Assembly: GCA_030272585.1 (NCBI GenBank)
Contig: BSYQ01000008.1
Coordinates: forward strand, 1,612,001 to 1,676,000
Reading direction: 5' to 3'
DNA length: 64,000 nt
DNA from: Bryopsis sp. KO-2023
Lineage: Eukaryota; Chlorophyta; Ulvophyceae; Bryopsidales; Bryopsidaceae
Of this stretch, positions 55,901-64,000 are shown in pieces. Under the pieces are notes generated by a model that was not told the DNA's origin, made no database searches, and saw nothing but the letters and a program-made list of their open reading frames with translations. Position numbers and translations under genes: made by a program. The number at the start of each line of letters is the position of its first letter. The stretch's first letter is position 1.

Positions 55901-57332
55901 AGGTGGCGAGCAAGTGGAGAGTGGAGAGGCGTCATGGGATGTGCTTCGGTCGTTGTGCAAAACAATGGGGGAGACTGTTCAGGAGGCATGTCAAAAAATG
56001 TCTGAGTCCGAACCCACCACAGATACAGACCAGAGCACTGAGACACCGAGGCGACCCATTATGAGCCACGAGTTTCATCCAGGGAGAGCACAGGATGATC
56101 GTAACCAGAGCAGTCGGTACATGAGGACCGAAGCTCCAGGACTTCAAGACAGTTACCAAAGGGACGGGTACTACAATCGAGTAGATTCCCATGAAGGATT
56201 CCACAACGAAGCACACTACATCAGAGAAAGAGAACGAAGCCAACTCAAACATCAACAGAATGGATACAATGGGAAATCGAGAAGGAACATGTCTCATAGA
56301 GACTCCAGGTCCAGGGATTTTCATGACAGCACTAATTTTGTCGAAGAATTCGATCGCCGATGTCACAATGGCTTTTCCGGTCAGGCAATGGAGCGCTTCG
56401 CTTCGAGCCAACGAGGTATGAATGTGTATCCACCGAGAGGAGCTGAAGAAAGTCGATATCCGCGATACATGCCCTACGAGCAGCACTTCCAACCCGCCGA
56501 TCACCACGGACAGTACCCAGAATCGTTTGAGAGTGACCTCAACAGCTTGCCAAGCATCTTTTCGCCGGCTGTAGTCGACCGATCGGTCCACGAGGTCGAG
56601 GAGAGGTGGAGAGTCCATCAAGAGCACCTGATGAACAAAATCAGGCAGGCCAATAGTGGCTCTTCTGGGCAACCATCCAGGAGTGGTAGGTCTCGATATG
56701 CCGCAAGTCGCAACGGAACGATTCCTAGAAGAATTCACGAAGAGAATGGGCAATCAGGGAGAGAAAGATCCAGCAGCAGCGAATTGCAGCGAGTTGCCAG
56801 GGACATGGCGATGCTGGCCAGCCGACTGCAGAATGGATCCAGGAAGTGAGCTTGGCTTGGCTACAACTTTGAATGGGTTTTTCAGACAAAATTTATTGTT
56901 GGGTATGACGTGTGAAGTTGATGAACTTTTCTAGAGGAATTTTTTCTAACTCTCTTTAATTTTGATTGAACCCCTTTGCTCTGAGTCTTCGAATGTCAAC
57001 AAATTGTTTGTTATTTAGGAAAAGTCCTAGATCAAGAATATCTCCACTCTTTTTGAAATCCATTTGATTTGTACATTTCTGTTTATAAAAGGAGTCTGCA
57101 TGGAAATTTCAATTTCTTATGTCCTTAAACATCAAGCGCTGGCTACCATGGAAGCCCAACCTGGCTTGACCATGAAATAGACGCTCCAATGATTTATGAG
57201 CAGACACAACTCCCTGTCCGAATGTCCAAACTTTTTTGATTATCTTTTCTTTTTAAAAGTCTTCTATCACCCCCCTCAAAGATCTATTCCAGCTGAAAGC
57301 CTCTTGGAGCATGCTCATGATTGAGCATCTTG
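52985..57332 (+). repeat. Segmental duplication, copy 2 (pair at 5150-9510)
   Basis: Spans the flanks, exons, introns and about 480 bases downstream of the duplicated gene. Similarity stops at about 57332, where copy 1 continues into the 9448-9830 repeat. Confidence 0.85.
53133..56849 (+). CDS. Unknown five-exon protein, copy 2 (about 1084 aa)
   Basis: Exons 53133-53226, 53353-54089, 54161-54283, 54372-54503 and 54681-56849. Splice sites match copy 1; intron sizes are 126, 71, 88 and 177 bases against 129, 72, 88 and 183. Exon lengths differ only by multiples of three (48 in exon 2, 9 in exon 5), so both copies keep an open frame despite many substitutions. Features as in copy 1: coiled coil KKQLEELRESHFLSKC, HIYRYAHYDEFGSD, QT-type motifs (AEIQVE, VGIQTE, TSTQTS), FHLHLHFAEKE, and the conserved C-terminus LQRVARDM. 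No known domain recognised. Confidence 0.77.
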
Positions 57333-57559
57333 ATCAGTTGTACAACTCTCGTGACCAAAAAGTGGCCAATAAGAGAGTATTTTTTTTTCCGATTTTTTTT
57401 GCCGCCGCACTTTCTTATATGTATAGTGGGATCCAAATCACAAACCGCTTCTAAAAGCTCAAAGAGAGTCGAGAGTTATGAGCTATTTTGTAACGACTGT
57501 AAATAAACTGAAACACCCAGAAAAATCTAAATCGACCAACTAAAAAATATCATATTGTG

Positions 57560-57692
57560 ATTCACGGTTGAAATTTGGTGGCGTTTTAAAAAGTGTGGGC
57601 ATGGACTCTTCCATTCACCCCCTGTAAAAAGTCGTCACATGTACACAAAGCATGCACAAACTTTTTCAAACGCCACCAAATTTCAACTGTGA
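57560..57692. repeat. Imperfect inverted repeat, arms of about 36 bp
   Basis: 57560-57597 and 57656-57692 share TTGAAATTTGGTGGCGTTT in opposite orientation, with a loop of about 60 bases. Possibly a small foldback or MITE remnant; no clear target duplication. Confidence 0.7.
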
Positions 57693-57699
57693 CTTTAAA

Positions 57700-58951
57700 A
57701 ACGTATTTATCCGCCGTCACCAGAATTTCGTTTGGATTGGTTAAGTATGTGGTGAGTAATGAAAAATTCATGCTGATTAGACGCTATTTTTTTGCCTCTA
57801 GTTCGTGTCTGTTGTCGTCGTGCTGGATATTTTTTTGGGTATTTTTGAAGTGCGCCAATTTATTTGAGAGAACAACAACCCCGTGGACATATTTTTGAGT
57901 GCAATTTAACTTAGGAAGTGGGTGAAAGATGAGGCTAGATGAGTGGCGTCCACACCAAAAGCAGCCACTGATCTAGGCCCCTAACAAACACACACCAAAT
58001 AACCCAAAAATCACAAAACTTTGAAGACGTGCAGGAAAACACTTGAAAAAATTGCTGCCAAATTTTCAAATCGAAAGACATCGATTCAAGTCCAGTTTTG
58101 ATGCGATGACTAAAACAATGATTTTGCGTGTCCGAAATCAGGCGATTTTGGTCACGAGAGTGGTACAACTGGTCTCTTCCCATTGCTTTCGGCAGCAATG
58201 ATTTTAAACCTATACGATTGAAGCTATAATTTTCAACGGGGAAAAAAGAAGCGAAAACCCACAAAAAAACTGGACTGTATTTTTGTCACAGGCGTAGCTA
58301 GGATGATGCACTTTGGGTGGCCAGAAAAGTTTTTCAATAGACCTATCTTTCCCCCCAGGCCCCCCTGATTACTCCCATGATTTATGCAATACCATTAGGA
58401 GTCCCGCTTTGAGCAGGAGCAGCTGCAGAAGTGATTCTGTAGTTTTTCTGAATGGAGCTGCACGTGGTCTTCATAATTGAGCATGAATAAATATGCTATA
58501 TATATTCCCTATATATTCTGTAGGGATGGAATCTACAGTGATGGGCATTGCCTCTGATGATAACTGGGTTCACCGAAATTCGTAGTTCAAGCCTTACAAG
58601 AACACCAACGGAGATACCCACAGAGCCAGACCCCTCCTGCACAAAGCACTGAGCAACAGCAAAACTGGACTTGCCAAGTGGGCGCTCGTCCAGTGCTGGG
58701 GACGAATCGTCACGCGTGTTGGAGAGTACACTTTTGTGTGAAAGCTCTTTGTCATAGCCCCCACTCTTTCTTATTAATATCCGTGAAACGAGTTCGCGCC
58801 CTTTCCTTGCAGGCGCTCGACTGTTCGTCTCGCTTTGCTGCCTTCTGCTACTCTTGTTCTGCACTCCAGGTAGGCCTCAGAGCGCCGCCGTTTCGCACCC
58901 TGTCCTGTTATCTACGACTCGCGGAGTTGAACGAACTTTGTTTTATCCAGG
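57700..58951. other. Upstream region of the kinase gene
   Basis: No coding frame supported. Contains the short repeat at 58536-58592 shared with 3244-3300. CTCCAG|GTAGGC at about 58870 could be the donor of a 5' leader intron. Confidence 0.4.
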
Positions 58952-60541
58952 ATGTCGAAATCGAAAGTGGCAGACTTGATCAGAATCTTTGAGTCGCAAA
59001 AAGTGTGGAAGATACCGCAGCCGAGGACACGGGTATTTTATGAGGCGCTCCGGGTGAGGAAGATTCCGCTGGTGGTTGCTCCACCCCCAGTCAAGCTGGC
59101 CACAGGATTGAAACCGGAGCTGGCAATCGCGGACGTAGTGGTAGACACACCGTTCTGGACTCGCTTCGTGGTCGAAGAGGTGCTCGGGAAAGGTTCATTC
59201 GGAACCGTGTACCGAGCGAGAGATACTGCGACTGGGAGCATGGTCGCCGTGAAGGAAATCAGGGCTGAAACCAAATCACGGGAGGCAAAGAATGAGGCGG
59301 CCATGCTCCGGAGGTTGCAGGGCACGACGTCGGTTGTCCGGCTGCAGGGCTTGTATGACGACTGCGGGGAGGACGACGCGCCCGGGCAAAAGACGTCGTG
59401 TCTCGTCATGGAGCTTTGTGGAGGAGGCGACATGGAGGAGTTCGTCCAGGTGCTCTATCCTGGACCACACTGTACCCTCCATCGATAATCAGAACCAGTA
59501 ATTTTTATGCATTTGACATTCCCATGTGTGGAACACCTGAATGGGCAAATCTGGATGAGACATCAGAAAAATAAATCAACAATGTGTTTGCATTTTTTGC
59601 TGCAGGAGAACGGCCCTCTCAACGACCAGCAGTTGAGGGTCGTGGCGGTGGAGGTCTTGAGGCTAGTGCAGGGTTGCCACATGGCAGGCATCCTGCACTC
59701 AGACCTCAAGGCCTCCAATTTAATGCTCTCGTCGCCAGCCAGCCGGGAGACCCTGAGGGCTTCCCCCGAGCTGCTGCAGCCTGGCTGGCTGGTGGCGACC
59801 GACCTGGGCACCGCCAGGGTCGCTGGTGAGCATCGCTTTTTTTGATTTCAAACCTCCTCTCTTGTGTTTCTTCTGTCCATCGAAAAGTGACCTGATTTGG
59901 GATGCTGGCTGGCAGACCTACATCTGGAAATATTATGATGCCCTGCAGAGTTTTATTGTCCATTAGTTATTGTTATGTGTTGGATGGACTGTCCAATGAT
60001 CGAAAATATCTTGGGGGCCCCAGGCGTCAGAATGTCAAGCTGGGTGTGAACTGGAAATTCCTGCCCATGTTTTCTTGATTCCAGGGTGCCTTGTTTTCAT
60101 GGTGCAAAAATGCCCCCATCGGTTTGTAAACCCCACTGGAGTGAGCAACAGCACCTGCAGAATCCAGCTGGCTGATGGTGTTTGTGTGTGTGTTCTTTTT
60201 GGATCGCAGGGCTGGGATTTTCTTCCAGACCCTTGGGTACCCCAACTCACTGGGCTCCCGAGGTGTTTGGAAGAAAATTCACCTACCCAGCAGATCTGTG
60301 GAGCGCAGGAACACTGTTGTTCCGGCTCCGCTTCGGGCGGATGCCCTTCTGGGATGCAACCCAGGAGGGCAAGTTCAGATCCACCTCTGAACTCGTCCGA
60401 CGGATCATGCTGGGTAGGGTGGATTCGAGTGGCGAGCCCAGCGACCCTCTCCTGGACGACTTCCTCCAAGGTCTTCTGACGAAGGATGCGGGGCGAAGGT
60501 TGACTGCAGACCAGGCGCTGGACCATCCTTGGATGGAATGA
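58952..60541 (+). CDS. Serine/threonine protein kinase, CDPK/CAMK-like (three exons, 349 aa)
   Basis: Exons 58952-59449, 59606-59825 and 60210-60541; introns GT..AG, phases agree (0 and 1). Residues 1-70 are a basic lead without domain. The kinase fold follows: Gly loop GKGSFGTVY (79-87), ATP lysine K101 in VAVKE, helix-C glutamate near 115, hinge LVMELCGGGD, catalytic loop HSDLKASN (197-204), metal-binding DLG (232-234), GTPTHWAPE (249-257), ADLWSAGTLLF, and the C-lobe end RRLTADQALDHPWME at the stop. The usual HRD is HSD and DFG is DLG, but Lys, both Asp and Asn are kept, so activity is likely. The architecture resembles CDPK/CaMK catalytic domains, but the protein ends right after the domain with no EF hands, and the segment before APE is shortened. 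Confidence 0.85.
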
Positions 60542-61610
60542 GTGCCCCCCCCTCCCCGGAAATCTGCTGCAGACACTCTCGGGGGGGGCAGCTCAATTTT
60601 TTTGTGTATCATATGTTGTATTCTTATCTGTACACTATGGAATTTTTGTTCTCTTCGTGAAGGAATGGGGGTGGGAAGATTTTTTTTTTGGGGGGGGGGA
60701 AGGAAAATTCATTGCCCAGTTTTGAAAGAGCTGGGTGGGAATAAAAGAAAAAAAATTGGGTTTTATTGGGGGGAAAAAGTCTGGGGAGACTTCTATTGAT
60801 CAATTGAAAACTGGGCAAATTTGTCCTAGGGGTGAAGAAAAGGGGGAGGGGAGGGAAATGGGAGGGAATATTACTTCAAAATATTTGGGGTTCTGGGGAT
60901 TGACAGAAAAAAAAAGAAAAACAGATGATCGGAAAAAATCCGAAAGCAGTAAAATTTTAGTTTTGCAAAAAATTGGGGGCTTCAGTCGAAATGGGGCATG
61001 GGGAAAAAAATCCTGATTTCTTCAGCGATGAAAAAAAAAAAAGACTGTCGGAAGATATCCGAAGAATTTAAAATTATAGTTTTGCAAAAATTGGGGGTTA
61101 AGTCCGAATGGGATTAAGGGTGGAAAAAAACATGGAGAAAAAGCCAGATTAAGAAAAACAGATGAACGAACTGGGTGAAGAATTTATTTTCAAGAAATTC
61201 TGGGGTTTGGGGGATTTTCTCAGAACTGCGGAAGAAAAAAAAAAAGAGAACATGATCGGAAAAAATCCGAATATTTTTAAATTAGGGGATTCAGTCCAAA
61301 TCGGAATCTGAAGAAAAGCGGGGATCCCCCCCAAAAAAAAGCAAAGAAAAACAGATGATGAAAAAAACCTAAAAATTCCAGGGTTTTGAAAAAATTGAGG
61401 GTTCTGTCCAAGTGGGAGAATAAAAAAAATCTGAGGGCATCTGAAAAAAAAACAAACTAATGGATGGAAGAATGAAAAGAGTGACATTCAAAATTTTGGG
61501 GTTCAGGATTCATTCAGTGTTGGAAAAATCGATGCTGATAGAAGGAAAGTCAGAATCGAAACATTTAGGGTTGTATCAAAAAAAGAAAAAAAAGAAAAAA
61601 AGAGGTACAG
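60542..61610 (+). repeat. Purine-rich degenerate repeat tract
   Basis: About 1 kb almost without long pyrimidine stretches on this strand. Loosely repeated units carry GATCGGAAAAAATCCGAA, TTTTGCAAAAATTGGGGG and TTCAGTCC.AAT blocks, separated by A runs. No coding frame. It lies between the kinase stop and the RNA motif at 61618, and could be a kinase 3' UTR or the body of a noncoding RNA. Confidence 0.6.
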
Positions 61611-61617
61611 GTTTTAG

Positions 61618-61666
61618 AGGAGTTTTTTTTCACCCAGATGGGTTTTTTCTCCTAAACAAAAAAAAA
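61618..61666 (+). ncRNA. Putative triple-helix (ENE-like) element plus A-tract
   Basis: Lower stem AGGAG/CTCCT (61618-61622 with 61649-61653) encloses two U runs (T8 at 61623-61630, T6 at 61643-61648) on either side of a small stem CCC/GGG (61633-61635 with 61640-61642). The A-tract AAACAAAAAAAAA (61654-61666) follows. This is the layout of ENE elements, whose U-rich loop clasps a 3' A-rich tract as a triple helix to block decay (MALAT1, MEN beta, viral PAN, and many plant and fungal transposon RNAs). Confidence 0.6.
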
Positions 61667-61717
61667 GAGGCATTGTCTTGATGGGACATCGCTGGGGTTC
61701 GAATCCCCTGTGCCTCA
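61667..61717 (+). ncRNA. Minimal tRNA-like RNA (mascRNA-like), locus 2
   Basis: Directly after the A-tract: acceptor stem GAGGCAT/GTGCCTC (7 bp, one T-G pair, discriminator A), one hairpin TGTC-TTGATGG-GACA, a short linker, and T arm GGGG-TTCGAAT-CCCC. There is no D arm. The hairpin loop is 7 bases with T in the U33 position, but total length (50 bases plus discriminator) is too short for a normal tRNA. In MALAT1 such a tRNA-like fold is cut off by RNase P and RNase Z, leaving the A-tract as the 3' end. The same arrangement occurs at 20903-20951. Confidence 0.6.
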
Positions 61718-61897
61718 ATTTCCTAGGCTTCTTATTTTCCATATGATTGGGGCTGCCATCCCTTTCTTTTTCTAGTTTTGTGATGACTTGTATGATTGCG
61801 TTCTGACTGTATCGATGGACTAATAATATTCCATGCACTGTTTTATGATCTTTTTCTGATTTGATTGTTTTCTCATGTGAAGATGGAACAGGCTTTC

Positions 61898-62045
61898 TGT
61901 TGTGATGAACTCAGGTCAGTGCAGCTCCCACCCATTTTCCACACTTTTGCTATATTGTTGTTCGCTGATTGCAGCAACCCAACCTATGGTGTTTTTTTCT
62001 ACCTCCTCTTACAGGCAGCCACTCACAAATTTCCAATCAAAAAAG
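61898..62045 (+). repeat. Dispersed repeat without the MITE (relative of 3335-4400)
   Basis: Continuous version of the sequence split at 3335-3420 / 4296-4400, without the 859-bp insertion. Confidence 0.6.
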
Positions 62046-62049
62046 GATC

Positions 62050-63390
62050 TTGAGTTAGCATTGATGCTGCAACGTGGAAACGTGCTGAACCCCCTCTCCC
62101 CTTTTGAAAAAGCAAACATGTACTCTTAGGATACATGCAACATTATTGTTGTGGAGGGTTGGGTAGCAATCAACTTTCTTCAATTCTTCCCATCATAGTT
62201 GTAGGAAGCAGGTTGATGAATCCTTTGATTTTTCTTGCTATCTTTTTTCACGTTTGCGTTTGAGCGCCGCCGCATCTGGGAATGGAAGAGCCGAATCTTC
62301 CCAGTGGGTAGATTGGGGGGGTCACTCGGCAGAATTTCGGACATTTGTTGATGGGTCGTCCAGTCGCCGTTCTGGCTGCGCGACTCAAAGCGGCTGGCGC
62401 TTTATTAGTTGCTGGCTGGGGACGGCGAAACGACAAAGAATTACTATATATCCCCACCCTATGTTCCTCCCAGTTGTGAAGATTCGCAGCAAAGCTTCAG
62501 GTCAAGCAAGAGTTTCACTCCCCCCTACACACAGATTCCACCGAGCAAAGCCTCGTTTTCTCAATCCTTTTGGGGACCGTGGGAAGCATGTGGCCTGGAC
62601 CCGACCTCGGGCGTTTTGGAAAGACTAACCCTTTGCACCATGGAAGTCATCGAAGCCATGAGCGAAAATTGTTTCTGTGTGAAACCACAGAAAGGAGGGC
62701 GCAAACGCTAGTGGGATGCGTGTATTTGTGCAGGGATATACGAACACTCATATGTATCTATGTTTTCCAGCAAAAACGCTGCACTTTCTTTTCAATAAGC
62801 GAACACGTTTTTGGACGGTGGACACGTATCCTGGTGTCAATGTATCGAGGCAAAATTGACCGACAAATTTCGAGCTGGCGGATGAATATGTGAGAATTCA
62901 TAGTGCAAGTATCAACATGCACCTCAATCCCCCGCTCGTTCAGTGTGGAGTTTCTAGCATCATGGGGGCCGATGGGTTTTTTCACTCGTGGTGTTTTTAG
63001 AGGTGTTTAAATCCACAATGGATCTTGATCCACAATGGTGGGGTGTTACCACTCCATCGATAAGACTCGCCGTCTCTGGCCAAAAAAGAGCGCGTCCCTG
63101 TCGAGCAAGGTTGGAATTCGTAAAATACCCACCTCCGCGATGCGGACGTACCGTTTCGAACGTGATCGACCACCCCCTTTGGTGAACGGAAAGAAGACGT
63201 TATCAAAAAGCTGGGACGGAAACAGAACATGACAGAAACGCGAAGTTCCACGTTTCAACAAAACGTGCAGGTTGACATTCATTTCTCAGCGACGTAACGG
63301 TCGGACATGGTGAATAGTCATGTCATAAGGACTTTTCCGGCTCGTTCGGATCTGTCCATTGATATTTGATTTTTCTAATTTTTGTGTTCT
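62050..63390. other. No gene supported
   Basis: Several frames of 60-124 codons, all without domains or clear splice context. Confidence 0.4.
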
Positions 63391-63399
63391 TAGGAACCG

Positions 63400-64000
63400 A
63401 TATGCCGATGACGTGGTCGACCCCAAGATAGGTACGGGGTCTACCCGATTTCGTGTGCGCCTGGAATCGATTGCATAGCCTAGCTATGTCGGTTCCGCTT
63501 CGGTTAGCCACGATGTCGGGGAAAAGACCATCACCCGGACCGGGCAATTCCAAAGACCGCCTGATCCGTTGGGTGGGCGGCCGAGTCCGGGGCTACCTTT
63601 GTTTTTCCACCGTGGTGGAACCCCCGCCTTGTCGTGACGCGGTGGCTCCCTTCTTACTTGAAGGGTCCAAGAGGGGTTCCAAATAATTACTTCTTTTCTT
63701 TTTTTCATTCTCTTCCAAGAAAATACAAATTTTTGGTTCAAGATAAATTCGTTAAAATTATATTTATTCAAAGCAATCAAAACATTAAATATCATAATTA
63801 AGAATATAATTTTTTTTCAACTTTTTGACGCGTCTTCGAAATATTTAGAAGAAGTATAATTATATCAATCAGCCAATTGATCAAGCATTTACCCCCATAA
63901 TTCCACTTTCACGGCGTGCTTGGCCTTCACTACTGACCACTTAAGAATTTCCCTCAAGCTCTCCTCCAACCGACAAAGGGATTTAAGTCAACTTAATCGA
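63400..64000 (+). other. Composition island, possibly organelle-derived
   Basis: A GC-rich structured-looking stretch (63400-63685) containing GTGCGCCTGG, like a group II intron 5' end (GUGYG), is followed abruptly by AT-rich DNA (63690-63870) of plastid- or mitochondrion-like texture. No domain V or exon could be identified, so the assignment is tentative. Confidence 0.25.

Noticed and set aside
63453-63686. 77-codon frame in the terminal GC-rich block as a gene
   Set aside because: No domain, no signals, and the block looks more like structured noncoding or organelle-derived DNA.

Overview
The window is nuclear DNA of a eukaryote. Host genes are split by short GT..AG introns (about 70-330 bases), genes are sparse, and mobile elements fill much of the rest. 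A chromodomain Ty3 retrotransposon, a calcium-dependent-type protein kinase, an axonemal-type dynein fragment and a secreted alanine-rich protein would suit an alga or other green-lineage protist with motile cells. That lineage is inference, and I could not name a species.

Layout. 0.3-1.8 kb: 3' end of a fused YeeE/YedE sulfur-transporter gene. 2.8-4.4 kb: dispersed repeats holding an 859-bp Tc1/mariner-type MITE. 5.3-9.0 kb: five-exon unknown gene, copy 1; copy 2 lies at 53.1-56.8 kb in the same orientation within a roughly 4.35-kb segmental duplication. 10.2-19.3 kb: complete 9.06-kb chromovirus with identical 419-bp LTRs, ATTTC target duplications, and an extra 3' ORF with a coiled coil and RING-like cysteine/histidine pattern. 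20.9 kb: hairpin, A-tract and tRNA-like RNA motif. 22.8-30.7 kb: inverted duplication involving a coiled-coil gene, plus a rearranged dynein heavy-chain fragment. 31.0-36.1 kb: hAT element A, with six-exon transposase gene, 14-bp TIRs and an 8-bp TSD. 38.2-48.4 kb: compact Ty3-like retrotransposon with 129-bp LTRs, inserted in what looks like a terminal exon and itself split by hAT element B (40.6-45.7 kb), nearly identical to A but inverted. 49.7-50.0 kb: CG-rich minisatellite. 50.5-52.0 kb: six-exon secreted protein gene. 59.0-60.5 kb: three-exon protein kinase. 60.5-61.7 kb: purine-rich degenerate repeats ending in a motif resembling a MALAT1-type triple helix plus mascRNA-like tRNA-like RNA. 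The last 0.6 kb changes sharply in composition and may be organelle-derived.

How the parts relate. Both LTR elements have LTRs that look identical by eye, and the hAT copies differ mainly by one base of length, so all appear recently active. The order is partly readable: hAT B is younger than the 129-bp-LTR element, which is younger than the exon it interrupts. The most unusual features are the two hairpin/A-tract/tRNA-like motifs at 20.9 and 61.6 kb and the RING-like accessory ORF of the chromovirus.
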